Below are positions 21,819 through 32,324 of a stretch of DNA of 64,000 nucleotides, in pieces; positions within the stretch are counted from its first letter, which is position 1, and each line of letters starts with the position of its first letter. Under the pieces are notes generated by a model. The model saw only the letters and a program-made list of their open reading frames with translations, did no database searches and was not told the DNA's origin. The position numbers and the translations under genes are program-made. Origin of the DNA: Brachionus manjavacas (lineage: Eukaryota; Rotifera; Eurotatoria; Ploima; Brachionidae); assembly GCA_019054805.1 (NCBI GenBank), contig JAHQIY010000001.1, positions 2,246,501 to 2,310,500 of the forward strand, read 5' to 3'.

Positions 21819-22622
21819 TCATACACATCTATATGCCTTGAGGATACATTGGCTTCTGTTATCCTTATTTTCTGAAGACTCAGTAAAAATTAACACAGGT
21901 CTACTTATCGCATCGGCGTTACCATGAACTGTTCCTTTGCGATGTGTTATTTTTATGTCGTAATCTTGTAACATGATGGCCCATCTCGCCAATCTAGCCG
22001 TAGGATTTTTTATACTCATTAACCATTTTAGCGCAACATGATCCGTGACTTCTTCAACAATTGTACCATATACGTATATTCGAAACTCTATAAATCCAAA
22101 TACAACTGAGAGACATTCCTTCTCAGTGATTGTGTAGTTCACTTTGTGTTTTGAAAGAAGTCTTGAATCATAGCACACAACATATTCCATTCCAAACTCG
22201 TCTACCTGTGCTAGTATAACTCCGATAGCAATGCAAGATGCATCTGAGTGAATTATAAAGCTTCTTTTGAAGTTTGGTTGTCTAAGAATAGGGTACGAAA
22301 TTAAGGCTTCCTTTAATGTATTAAATGCTTTATTTTGCGCTTCTAACCATTCAAATCTAACGTCTAGTTTAAGAAAATTGAACAATGGTTGTGCGAAATT
22401 TGCATAATCCTTGACAAACCTACGGTAGTAGTTTGTAATTCCGAGGAAACTAAGAAGCTGTTTCAAATTTTTAGGTGGTGCTCGTTTTTTTATCGCTTCA
22501 ACTTTAGTGGGGTCCATTTTGACAGTTTTACCAGTGATAACATACCCTAAGACTTTAATTCTCTTGGCAAACCACCTACATTTGGAAGGCTTTATTTTTA
22601 GAACTGCCTTTTTAAGAGCCTT
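21819..22622 (-). pseudogene. Reverse transcriptase C-terminus and RNase H
   Basis: Reading starts at the end of the RT palm (KPSKCRWF, near 22590), then the thumb motif SFLGITNYYRRFV. RNase H follows with its acidic residues in HSDAS, EKECL, TDHVALKWL and HGNADAISR, all still present. The fingers and the YxDD catalytic box are absent. The upstream sequence joins directly to a gag-like remnant near 22615, indicating an internal deletion rather than gradual decay. Confidence 0.85.
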
Positions 22623-22845
22623 TAATTACTCTGTTAACATTGCTAGCCGTCAAAGTACCTAATCTGATGATTAAGTCTATTAGGTGCACTTTTTTAGCAC
22701 CCTGTGAGCTGGTCACTTCTTCAATCCAACCATTGAAAGCTTCTTCGGATACTTCTTCAAGTTCATCGTTATCTGAGACCAAGTATCTCGCACCCAAGCA
22801 TCGAGCCTGAGCCAAGAGAACTCCTTTCAGTTCCTCTACTTTCCA
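22612..22845 (-). pseudogene. Gag-like remnant
   Basis: About 78 residues are open between the primer site and the RNase H module. It is rich in Leu, Ala and Glu (KVEELKGVLLAQARCLGARY...). It has the position expected for the start of gag but no zinc knuckle or other recognisable motif. It terminates at the deletion junction. Confidence 0.45.
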
Positions 22846-22948
22846 TTAATCAAACGGCTTTTAACTTCAATTGGTACCAAAATGGACATTCTAAAATTTA
22901 TCTTATTTAACTAGTTTCGTATACTTCTCAATTGATCAATTGTTGTTT

Positions 22949-22963
22949 CTATCGCTGCTACCA
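22949..22963 (-). other. Primer binding site, initiator-tRNA-Met-like
   Basis: Three bases inside the 5' LTR, in element sense, lies TGGTAGCAGCGATAG. Its first nine bases match the 3' end of metazoan initiator tRNA-Met. This position and match mark the minus-strand primer site. Confidence 0.6.
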
Positions 22964-22966
22964 AGT

Positions 22967-23256
22967 TGTTACTGGAAGAATAACAAGGATAGTTGTTTAA
23001 TAGTTTATTGCAATAATATAAATATAATGTCTTCTTAAAATGATTGTGTTCGTTTCTTATATATAGCGTTGACATCTGTATCTCGTTAGGAGTAATGAAT
23101 CGTCTAGAATAGAATTCCATTCTGATTCTAGAAGTATTGCGAGGCGTGTTAATTAAAACATATTAATAACATTAATAATATAGTCAAGTATTCTATATAT
23201 ATGATTTAAACACGAGTTGATCATCAAGTAAGTGAGTGCTTAAAGTGTGGGTAACA
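22967..23256 (-). repeat. 5' LTR (full length, 290 bp)
   Basis: The LTR has perfect 6-bp inverted ends TGTTAC...GTAACA. In element sense it contains a TATATATAAG box (23065-23056) and, about 50 bp later, AATAAA (23009-23004), giving a plausible U3-R-U5 order. Confidence 0.9.
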
Positions 23257-24090
23257 AATTTCAGATGAATTAAAAAGAAAACTAGTAGTAGAGTTATTAG
23301 AAAAAACAGATTTAAGCAGGTATGTTTTATTCTGAATAATAAAATTTGTTAAAATTGAAGAAAGTTATCGTCGAGTTAGAAAGCACACTTTTTAACAGAA
23401 TCACAAAAAATTCAAAGACTGCTAAGGTGCCTTAGAAATAAAAATTGTGATTTTAAATAGTATATTTTTTTCGATGAATCGGTGATTAGAATTATTGACA
23501 AACCAATATACCATATAAGGCTCCCAAATACTTACCCCTTGGCTTTACCATGTAATTCAAAGTACACATCAAAATTGAACATTTGGGGGGGAATTTCATA
23601 CAGATGTTGCACTGAATTTGCAGTATGATTAAAAAATTAAAATATTGAGAACTTATTTTGAACAAAAATTGATTTTAATAAAGGTGTTTAGAGAAAACAT
23701 GGATTCACAATTATATCAAGAAATTCTGGCCGATTATTTATTTCCATTAGAAGCGAGAGAATATGACTTTTGGCTTAGACTTCACCAGGATAATGATCCT
23801 AAGCATAATTCTGTCGTTTGTACAAATTTTTTAAGCATAAATAGTGTATTTTGGATGAGAACTTACACTTTTAATTTAAAATTTTTGTCTAATTTTTTAT
23901 AATCATTAATAAATCACCACCTAAAACTCCCGACCTTAATCCAATTGAGCTCTCGTGGAAGGACCTAAAAATTTATGTGCGTCAAAGGATAATTATATAA
24001 GAATCAGATATGATAGAAGCCACCGATGATTTCAGGAAACTATAACACCAGAAAAGTGTAAAAAATATATAGATTATTTAAAAAAAATAT
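23257..24090 (+). pseudogene. Tc1/mariner transposase pseudogene, right piece
   Basis: The frame resumes with a helix-turn-helix-like start (SDELKRKLVVELLEK, 23261 on). Three acidic landmarks of the IS630/Tc1/mariner family follow: IFFDES (near 23465), HQDNDPKHNS (near 23785-23812) and PDLNPIELSWKDLK (near 23930-23970). They are in the right order, but the frame is broken by stops, indels or decayed introns. The element's own inverted ends were not found. Confidence 0.7.
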
Positions 24091-24119
24091 TTTTAATCTT
24101 TGGTCCTTGATACAATCAA

Positions 24120-25060
24120 TACAATTAAGATAATAAATCCTTGATACAATTCATGGTAGTAAATTTTTTGGTCATGACATGAAATACAAAATCCTGACGG
24201 GTGTAAATCGTGAATTTCAAATTGTAAATTTAGTGTCACAAGTAAAAAAAAAATTTTTTTTATATTTTTATTGTCTTTTTAATCAAATTGATGTCAAACA
24301 ATAAAAAAAGTGTTTTTTTTATATTTTTATGTATTTTTTTATTTTTTGTGGTTATTCTAATAAAATTGGGGAAAAACTTAAAAATTTGGGATATTCTATT
24401 TAGTTTTTGTGGTATTCGAACTAAATTTTACTTTAAATAAAAACTCATAGTCATCAAGGACTTCTGAAAATAATATATTTTGAATTAATTTTGGGACTTT
24501 TATCAAAATTGTTGACTTTTTTATGAATTAAAATAAATAATTATTATTAGAAATTAATAATTATGTTAAATTACAATTTACCTGCTTTATAGAAGGCATT
24601 AAGTTATCAGAAATCTTATATTCATTAAACAAATAATCCATTTTCTCTACCATGAATTATGTCCGTATTTGAATTAATATTAATTACGTTTCTCTTTTTA
24701 ATGCCTTTTTTCATCACTCTAGTCTCTTTTATTTTGTCAAAGTCCTTTTGTTCGTCAATCATATAACAAAATGCTTTGTCAGACGATTACATAAATAATT
24801 AGAAATAACGTTTCGCTTCTTTGCAATAAATCCTCGGATTTGCAGGTGCTGGTATGAGTGGACACGAATTTTTTTTTATAAATCTTTTAAATTTAAAAAG
24901 ATGCGTCCAAATTTTAATTTTTCATATTAGATTACCGTTTAAATCCTCGTCAATTTCATTGACGGAGTCATTAAAATCCATTCGCCTTCTTTTTTTTCAA
25001 TCAATTCGTAAAAACTTATTAGTCGCTTTTAATCTGCTCTAATGGGGTTGATTATTTCAA
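24120..25060. other. AT-rich spacer, no gene supported
   Basis: Homopolymer-rich DNA with no recognisable frame. A short frame at 24854-25042 (+) has no family features. Confidence 0.5.
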
Positions 25061-25065
25061 ATGCA

Positions 25066-25515
25066 CACCATTGCCTCAAGTCTAAGTCACAAAGTCACAA
25101 AATTGGATCCAATTTAGCTATAAATTTTCAATTTATGGCTGTTCTTTAAAAATGCGAAGCAAAATACAATTTTTTAATCGAATCTTTTGGAATTTTTTTC
25201 CGGACTCTAAGATTAAAATTTAAAATAGAATTAAATTATTAATTTTTACTTATAATTGTTAAAAAGTCATAAGTTTTAAGTCAAGTTAAAGTCTGAACTT
25301 ATAATAATTTTTTAAATTGCGGACCTGGACTTTAATTTTAGCTTTGTCTTAACCTTTACCGCCTAAATAACTCACTGAAACGGCAAAAAATTTATGAGAC
25401 CGCAATCATGACTGATGAATGGTCGTTCTTGTTAATTATTTTGGCGCCCTATTTTAAGCATACTCACTGAAATTAATGTCCAAGCCAGTCTTTGAGTTGA
25501 CTTAAGACTTGAGAA
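25066..25515. mobile_element. Degenerate relative of the AAGTC-rich hAT MITE
   Basis: A left segment (CCTCAAGTCTAAGTCAC near 25075) and a right segment (TTGACTTAAGACTTGAG near 25498) are imperfect inverted repeats. The interior has scattered AAGTC/GACTT motifs like those of the intact element at 27864-28425. Ends and target duplication are not resolved. Confidence 0.4.
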
Positions 25516-26511
25516 TTTTAAACAACTCTTCTTTTTAATTTTTTCTTGAAATTGTTTATCTTTTTGTTCATTTCTTGATTTTTAGATTTTTAAATGAAAA
25601 AAATATTAATGTAACGTTTAGACATCATAACTCTTAATTTTACCCGAACCACAACAAAATTATTACTAATTCCTTTATGGTCATACAAAAAACCATTGTA
25701 CATATATCATCTGTTTTTAATTTTTAAGGATTTGGCAAGTGATAATAAAAAGTTTTTACTACTTTATTTGAATTGCCTATTATACATTTTCTTTATATTA
25801 TAAACAATAGAATAATATTATTTTTTACTGGATATCTAGCTTTATGGCAGCTTTAGTGATCATGATTTTGATCTTTACTATCTTGATCTTTGAAAATTTA
25901 TTGAGCCTAAAAATCATGTTTATTGACCTTAATAAATAAATGTATACCGCTTACTGATTAAAAAAATTGAAAAAAATTTGAAGACTATTTAAAGACTAAA
26001 AGAAACTTAAAAGATATTTTAGAGAAATTTAAAAGAAATTTTTAAAGATATTCTATAGAAAAATGTACGATAACCTCTAGAAAAACTCTACAAATTTCTT
26101 TAAAGATCCTTTAAAATAAAGTTGACTGGGTATCGAAAAAACCTGTCTCCCAATTGTATGCCTCAAGTGTTTCTCGTAGCATTAGTGAAATGCTTAGGGA
26201 AAGCTACTCTTGTTTTATTTTATTATGAATATTTACTTTAAATTCAGTCAGAATTTTTGATTTTTACCTTCTATAAGTTTATCGGTCTTGTTTCATTCTC
26301 AAAATTTTGAAGAAATTGTTATTTTTTTAATCTATTGCCTTTAAATTTAATTTTACCTATTTTAAATTATTAAAGGTGGCTGATTTTATGATTCATTAAT
26401 AAATAAAAAAAAAAGGGAGCATTTTCAAAAATATTTGCTTATTAATAAAATACAAGCATTTAAGGATACCCATGTTTTGACATGTTTAGACATTTTGATA
26501 GCTTTGAGAAA

Positions 26512-26733
26512 TTAGATTTCTTTTAAATTGAAATTTTTTAAAGCTTCTTGATACTCAACATCGCTTAATTCAAATTTTGACGTTTCTTTTTGATAAACCA
26601 TAAACCTTGAAATCATAAAACTTCTACCGCGTCCTTTATCAAAAAATGGAAAAATCCATCTAAAATTTGAAACTTCACCAGACCTAAATGTTGACTCATC
26701 ATGCGAAATTATAATTTTTTGTCTCATTGGCAC
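26512..26733 (-). pseudogene. DDE transposase fragment (HDES / KGRGRS family)
   Basis: About 73 residues contain ISHDESTFRSGEV and FDKGRGRSFMISRF. This matches the segment around the first catalytic aspartate in a eukaryotic IS630/Tc1-related transposase family that pairs an HDE box with a KGRGxSxMxS box. The remaining catalytic residues are missing. The fragment at 63209-63379 looks like a downstream part of the same family. Confidence 0.5.
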
Positions 26734-26739
26734 TATCTA

Positions 26740-27850
26740 ATACACTTGGTCTTTTTTGGGAACAAAGTAAAAATATTTCAAATCTAGGAAATTTTCATGA
26801 AATTGAAATAAAGCCAAACATCAAAAGTACATTATATTTTGCATGCTTCAGAGAAAGAGATTAAAACCCAAATTATTCATAAAAAATTATATTTAGATTT
26901 ATGAAGCCTACCTCCCTCCCTATTTTTAAATAGTAAACTAAGATCTTTAAAAAAAAAAATATTCAATTTGACTTATTTAACGGTAGAAATAAAGCGTAAA
27001 AATGCAAAATTATCAATTTTTTTGTTAAGTTTGCGCAAATTGTAAATTATTTTGCTGATAAAGGTAAAAAATAAACACAATTTAGAAAGTACATTTCAAG
27101 AACTATTTAAAAAATTATAAATTTCAAAATTTGTTAAATTTTCAAGACATTTTTTCTCCAATTTATGTTCAAAATAGATAATCTTGTTTCATTTGATATA
27201 GCAAAAGTAAGTAGTCAGATCAAAAAATATGTTCAAATTCGAATTTTCCTCACAAAATTATATAATATTACAAATTTTTGAGAAAAAATTTTTTCTAAAG
27301 CCTTAACTAGCGTTTATGATTTGAAACACCTGACTAAAAAATTCAAATGTAAAAACATTCAATAAAAGAGAGACAAAAATCAATTACAAAAGAGGTTCCA
27401 ATTTAAAATTCAAATTAAAAAAATTTTGACCAAACATCAATTAAAAAAATTTTAAATCATTTATTAAATAAAAGTTTTTTTTTAAATACAGTACTGCAAA
27501 ATTTGAGATTTTTTTGATATTTTTGGATTTAACATGTTTTAAAGCAAAAATTGATAATTTTACTTCTTTCTACGTAAAATTTAGTTAATTTACCACTTTT
27601 TACAATTCTTGTTTTACGTAAAAAAAAGTAAATTACCATTTTTTATTTGCGTATTTTTGCGTGAATTTACCATGGATCCTAATATCAAATCACTACTGTA
27701 TGTAAAAGGTTTTAGTGATTCTTGAATAGTCGAATAAGACATGTCAAACAAATCAAATATTCAATAAGATATTTTTTTAATTGTACCTAAAAAGCTGGAG
27801 AGGTATTGAGGCGATCCAGCCCTCTAAAAAAATAATTTAAAAAATAAAAA
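26740..27850. other. AT-rich spacer with ACGTAAA repeat copy
   Basis: No gene seen. The end of the interval (about 27570-27680) carries the TTTTACGTAAA motif cluster found elsewhere in the window. Confidence 0.45.
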
Positions 27851-27863
27851 ATTTGGAGTATTC

Positions 27864-28425
27864 CAGAGTTGGTCAAAAGTCAAAGTCAAGTGTGAATTTC
27901 AATGTTTTTAAATTACATTTTATCATTGTTAATTTTTTTGTAATTTGGTGTTAAAATACAAACTTGTTTATAAGTCACAGTTTTAAGTCTAAGTCACCAA
28001 AATTTAAGTCAAAGTTATGACTTAAAATTTTAAGTCATTGACTTGACTTGACTTAAGACTTGTGACTTAAAAACAATTCTGTTAATATAGAGGTCTAATG
28101 TTATAGCCTGAAAATAATTAAGTTGACTTGAGTGGACTCATTTGAAGTCATTTGAAGCCAAGTGCGGACTTTTTTTTTTAATTTGCTAGATCAGACTTCA
28201 TATCAAAAAATTTATATACTCTTTGGTTGTCTAAGGCAAATATAATTTATTTGCTAAATATCAGAATTTTCTTGTAATTGTAGCATAAATTTCTTGATAT
28301 TATTCAAAATTTAAAAGTCTTTGCTCGGAATTTTGCAACAAAAAAAAAGGCCGGACTTGGACTTGCCTTGAGATTTGTGACTTTTAACGGTTCTAACTTT
28401 AAAGTTTGACTTTTGACCAACTCTG
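27864..28425. mobile_element. hAT MITE, 562 bp, perfect 8-bp target-site duplication
   Basis: Ends are CAGAGTTGGTCAAAAGTCAA and its reverse complement, flanked on both sides by GAGTATTC (27856-27863 and 28426-28433). CAGAGTTGG is a classic hAT terminal type and 8 bp is the hAT duplication length. Subterminal regions are dense in AAGTC/GACTT motifs. There is no transposase. Confidence 0.9.
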
Positions 28426-28962
28426 GAGTATTCGGACAAAATTTATTTCTATTATTAAAAATTTTATTCTAATAAATTTAACAAAAGACATTCATTTAGA
28501 TAAAAAGTATTGCCATATTTAAAAAAAATCTTGTCAAATGTTAATTTTTTTCCGCGTAAATTAAATTCTATTTCGAAATAAAAAATGTATAATTTTAAAA
28601 TAATTTTTCAATGGTAATACAACAAATTTATGCATGTTTTAATTTAAAAAAATCTATTGAAATAAACTTTTTAGCATAGACAACATTTGTCTGCTATGAC
28701 AAAAAGCCACTTTTGCTCAAGAGCAAAATTCAGTCATTTTAAAAAACTGACAAGCATATTTAAAATCTAAACACATATTTAAATATATATATTTATATAT
28801 ACTAAAATAAAAATTCAAAAGAAAAAACCTCTTGCAAATAATCATTACTCCAACCTTAACATCAAAATTACATCAAATTTCATAAATATTTCTCTAAACA
28901 AAAATTCTTCGTCACAAAAAATTCTCCTTAAATACCAATTTTGTTTTAGAATTGATCTAAAA

Positions 28963-30651
28963 ATGAGTGAACCAGTGGAAAAAAAACTAGAAGAGCTGGA
29001 TCTAGCAGGATGCTTGTACTCGTCCGAGCTGCACGGCTCGGACGAGATCGGCGATGGCAGCGAGTCAAAACCATTCAAAACAGCCCTTAGAGCTTTGAAG
29101 CACAGCGGCGACATTGAGCACTTTGGCAAAATAATGGTTGACGCCAAGGATCAGAGCAAGCAAAAGTTTGAACTAATCTCCAAGGCTCAGCTAAAAAAGG
29201 TGAAGAACATGGCCGAGGTAGAGTTGAGAAAAAATGCTAGCAAGGCTGCCAAGGAGCAAGAAGATGCAGTCAGACGAGAAAAAAATCTCGAAGAGGCTAG
29301 AAAAGTTGAAATAAAGCCGGACCCGGATGCCGAAAGTGCCACTCTGAGCAAAATAAAAGAGATCAGCTCGTCGACGAGCCACCGGGTCCAAGTGTTCGGC
29401 TGGGTGCATCGTCTCAGACGTCAAGGAAAAAATCTCATGTTCATTGTTCTGCGAGACGGAACCGGCTTTTTGCAGTGTGTTCTCACGGACCTGTTGTGTC
29501 AAACATATGACGCGTTGCTTTTGGCCACCGAGGCAACAGTGTGCCTGTACGGCAAGGTGCAGTCTGTGCCCGAGGGCAAAAAGGCGCCTAGAAATATTGA
29601 GCTGATAGTTGACTTTTGGCAAATAGTGGGCCATTCTCCGGCAGGTGGTGCTGACAACGTGCTGAATGAAGAGGCAGCTGTGGACGTACAATTGGACAAT
29701 AGGCACATGATGATCCGTGGAGAGAACACGTCCAAAATTTTGCGTCTCAGATCCATAGTGACCCATGCGTTCAGAGAGCACTATTTCTCCCGCGGCTACT
29801 ATGAGTGCTTTCCGCCGACCTTGGTACAGACCCAAGTCGAGGGCGGCTCTACTTTGTTCAAGCTGAACTATTTTGGCGAAGAGGCCTATTTGACTCAGTC
29901 ATCTCAGCTGTATCTGGAAACGGCGTGTCCGGCTCTGGGAAACGTGTTCTGCATCGCTCAGTCGTACCGGGCCGAGACATCGCGCACTCGCCGACACTTG
30001 TCCGAGTACACTCATATAGAGGGCGAGCTGCCGTTCATTAACTTCGAGAATTTGCTAGATGCCATTGAGGATTTGGTCAGTGACACCATTGACCGTGTGC
30101 TAAAGCACCCCGAGGCTCATTTGCTCTTCGAGGTAAACCCGGACTTCAAAGCGCCCAAGAGACCATTCAGACGCATGCTGTACTCGGAGGCCATTGATTA
30201 TCTAAAAGAGCACAATATTACCAAGGACGATGGCACTTTTTATGAGTTCGGTGATGACATACCAGAGGCACCAGAGCGCAAAATGACCGATCAAATAAAC
30301 GAGCCCATTTTGTTGTGTAAATTTCCGGCTGAGATAAAGTCGTTTTACATGAAGAGGGATGCCAAGGATACCAGACTGACCGAGTCGGTGGATTTGTTGT
30401 TGCCCAATGTAGGAGAAATTGTGGGTGGATCGATGAGAGCTGAGAACTATGAACAGCTGGTAGAGAGCTTCAAAGCTAATGGAATCAGTCCGGAGCCGTA
30501 TTATTGGTACTTGGACCAAAGAAAGTATGGCACTTTTCCGCACGGTGGCTACGGTCTTGGTTTGGACAGATTTTTGACTTATCTACTGAACAGATACCAC
30601 ATTAGAGATGTTTGTTTCTATCCAAGATTCATTGAAAGGTGTAAGCCGTAG
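28963..30651 (+). CDS. NARS1: Cytosolic asparaginyl-tRNA synthetase
   Basis: This class II aminoacyl-tRNA synthetase charges tRNA-Asn with asparagine in the cytosol. The intact 562-residue protein is close to the 548 of human NARS1. It has the eukaryote-specific N-terminal extension (LYSSELHGSDEIGDGSESKP, about residues 17-37, then a Lys-rich linker). The OB-fold anticodon domain follows (VFGWVHRLRRQGKNLMF, about residues 143-160), then the catalytic core with motif 2 (YRAETSRTRRHLSEYTHIE) and motif 3 (GGYGLGLDRFL near the end). AsnRS rather than AspRS is supported by the N-terminal domain and by the LLLPNVGEIVGGSMR and YYWYLDQRKYGTFPHGG segments. The gene is a single uninterrupted exon with GC-rich codons, whereas neighbouring genes have introns. 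It starts at an ATG after an A-rich leader, and a poly(A) signal follows. Confidence 0.95.
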   Translation: MSEPVEKKLEELDLAGCLYSSELHGSDEIGDGSESKPFKTALRALKHSGDIEHFGKIMVDAKDQSKQKFELISKAQLKKVKNMAEVELRKNASKAAKEQEDAVRREKNLEEARKVEIKPDPDAESATLSKIKEISSSTSHRVQVFGWVHRLRRQGKNLMFIVLRDGTGFLQCVLTDLLCQTYDALLLATEATVCLYGKVQSVPEGKKAPRNIELIVDFWQIVGHSPAGGADNVLNEEAAVDVQLDNRHMMIRGENTSKILRLRSIVTHAFREHYFSRGYYECFPPTLVQTQVEGGSTLFKLNYFGEEAYLTQSSQLYLETACPALGNVFCIAQSYRAETSRTRRHLSEYTHIEGELPFINFENLLDAIEDLVSDTIDRVLKHPEAHLLFEVNPDFKAPKRPFRRMLYSEAIDYLKEHNITKDDGTFYEFGDDIPEAPERKMTDQINEPILLCKFPAEIKSFYMKRDAKDTRLTESVDLLLPNVGEIVGGSMRAENYEQLVESFKANGISPEPYYWYLDQRKYGTFPHGGYGLGLDRFLTYLLNRYHIRDVCFYPRFIERCKP

Positions 30652-30708
30652 ATTTTTGTCTTGTTTTAGTGTTGTTTTGTCACTTTTTAAATGCTTTAAC
30701 ATTTAGAA

Positions 30709-30714
30709 AATAAA
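30709..30714 (+). promoter_or_regulatory. Poly(A) signal of NARS1
   Basis: AATAAA lies 57 bp after the NARS1 stop codon, the first such signal downstream. Confidence 0.65.
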
Positions 30715-30719
30715 AGTTT

Positions 30720-32050
30720 AAATTTTTAAAAATATTTTTCTCTTAAATTAAATTGAGAAAATGGACTTCACTTTTAAAATGTTTGAATTCATTTTTTGCT
30801 CAAATGAAAAAGATAAATTTAAGTTAAATCTAAGTAAAATTTTTGATAATTTTTAGAATGCATCAATTTTGAATTTCAAATTTGTATCAAATAAAAAAAT
30901 ATTCAATTTAATTGTTTTGCTAAATTAATTAGATTATTAATAAAATAATTATTTAATTGGTAATGATTGCAACACAGCATTAAAAATTTTCTACATGGTC
31001 TCAATAAAAATTGTATGTAATTATTATGATTATTATTAAAAAATTTTGAAGTTGACTCTAGCTTGATGATGAGATTTGGACAAAACGGCAAATCATTAAT
31101 TTGTTGTAAATAATTAATTAGTCAAAAAATTATTTTTGTCACTCATATAATTTTTTTATCAGTCAATTAATTTATTTGTCATCATATGTAGTTTTTTGTC
31201 AGTAAAATTTAATTTTTTTTTGTCAGTCCATTAATTGATGGCCATATGGTTCGATGTTGAGAGGGATGGGGACCTCGGGTCCGATGCTCCATTTGTCTAA
31301 GGTGATAGCGTGTTATGGGTTTAGAGCACAATAAAATAAATAAAATATTTATTTTTAATATCTAATTATTTAACTAAATTATAAGATATTTTAATAAAAT
31401 AATGTAAAAAAATACCACATTTACTTGGTCTTTTTTAGGCTTAAGTGTTAATTTGAATTATTTGAAAATTTCAATGCTAAATAATTTTATTTCGGATGGG
31501 CCACATAAGCTTACAATTAATTCGGTAAAAGACTGGTTTAGAGTATATGATTCTAAAATTCTTGAAAGATCTCCATGATTCAAAATTACGGTATTATAAG
31601 ATGACCTAGCAGGAACATAGAGAAAAGACTAGATAGGTAATAATTTATCCATTTGATGATAAAGTTGTTCGCAGCAATTTAAAATTTTAAAATGTTGAAT
31701 CACGTTTTTTATTTAATTTTTTTTTAGCAATAAATAAAAGATTTTTTTAACAATCAGAAAAACTTAATTATTTAATTTTCAATTGACTCTATACAAGATT
31801 AGTGTAGATTCTTTAAGAATTTGTTTTCTTTAATTTTCAAAATTTTTCAAAATATATAATCCAACCTTGACTCTCAGAGAAAGTATAGAAACGAGTTTTA
31901 AACAAAGGTATCAAAAAAAGTTACCATAGAAACATAAAAAAATAAGAAATTTTCATTAAATTTCTATAAACTAATAAACTTTGATTAAAATTTTATTCAT
32001 TTTAAAGCTTCAAATTATCTAATTAAATAATTAAAATAAAGCAAAGAATA
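30720..32050. other. Intergenic spacer between NARS1 and DNAH6
   Basis: AT-rich DNA that must hold the dynein promoter; no TATA box or other element can be defended. A small GC-richer island at about 31240-31330 includes GGGGACCTCGGGTCCGATGC, a short self-complementary GACC-GGTC hairpin. It is unlike its surroundings and is followed by AATAAA-rich sequence, perhaps the end of an old retroposon. Confidence 0.4.
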
Positions 32051-32054
32051 AAAA

Positions 32055-32324
32055 ATGGATAATCCATATTTGGCTGCAGATTTAACTGCGGCAGCCGAAA
32101 GCGTAAAAACAAAGCTAGACCCGTTAAACTTGGAGAATGATCGAAAGCCAAAAGCTTTTAAATTTGGTCAAGTCGATCAAAATTTGCTCATGTCCAGGCT
32201 TTATTCAACGCCATTCAAAAAACCAAACTCAAATCAGCAATATGTTCTTGACATGAGCATGACCAGTGTTCAAAAACCACACATCAAAAAACTAGAAAAA
32301 CCACCACCAGCCCCCGAACCGATT
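32055..32324 (+). CDS. DNAH6: DNAH6 exon 1 (start codon, residues 1-90)
   Basis: The ATG follows an A-rich leader. It encodes a low-complexity, proline-rich tail typical of dynein N-termini. The 90 codons end in phase 0 at CCG-ATT before GTAAAA; the following intron is 48 bp. Confidence 0.75.

Larger units (their letters stand above)
18435..23256 (-). mobile_element. Defective Ty3/gypsy-type LTR retrotransposon with chromodomain and env-like gene
   Basis: The 4,822-bp element lies on the minus strand, flanked by AATT duplications (18431-18434 and 23257-23260). Order in its own sense: 5' LTR (23256-22967), initiator-Met-like primer site, short gag-like remnant, RNase H, integrase with zinc finger and catalytic core, chromodomain, env-like region, polypurine tract, 3' LTR (18696-18435). 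The gag C-terminus, protease and reverse transcriptase fingers/palm are deleted at a junction near 22615. Several frameshifts break integrase, chromodomain and env. The two LTRs differ by only three substitutions plus one 28-bp deletion, so the insertion is young although the genes are dead. Chromodomain plus env is an unusual pairing in Metaviridae. Confidence 0.9.

Noticed and set aside
29191..29835. 214-residue minus-strand frame
   Set aside because: Antisense shadow of NARS1 with no family features.
28963..30651. Aspartyl-tRNA synthetase
   Set aside because: The general class IIb core fits, but the eukaryotic AsnRS N-terminal extension and the AsnRS-type segments near the end favour asparaginyl-tRNA synthetase.
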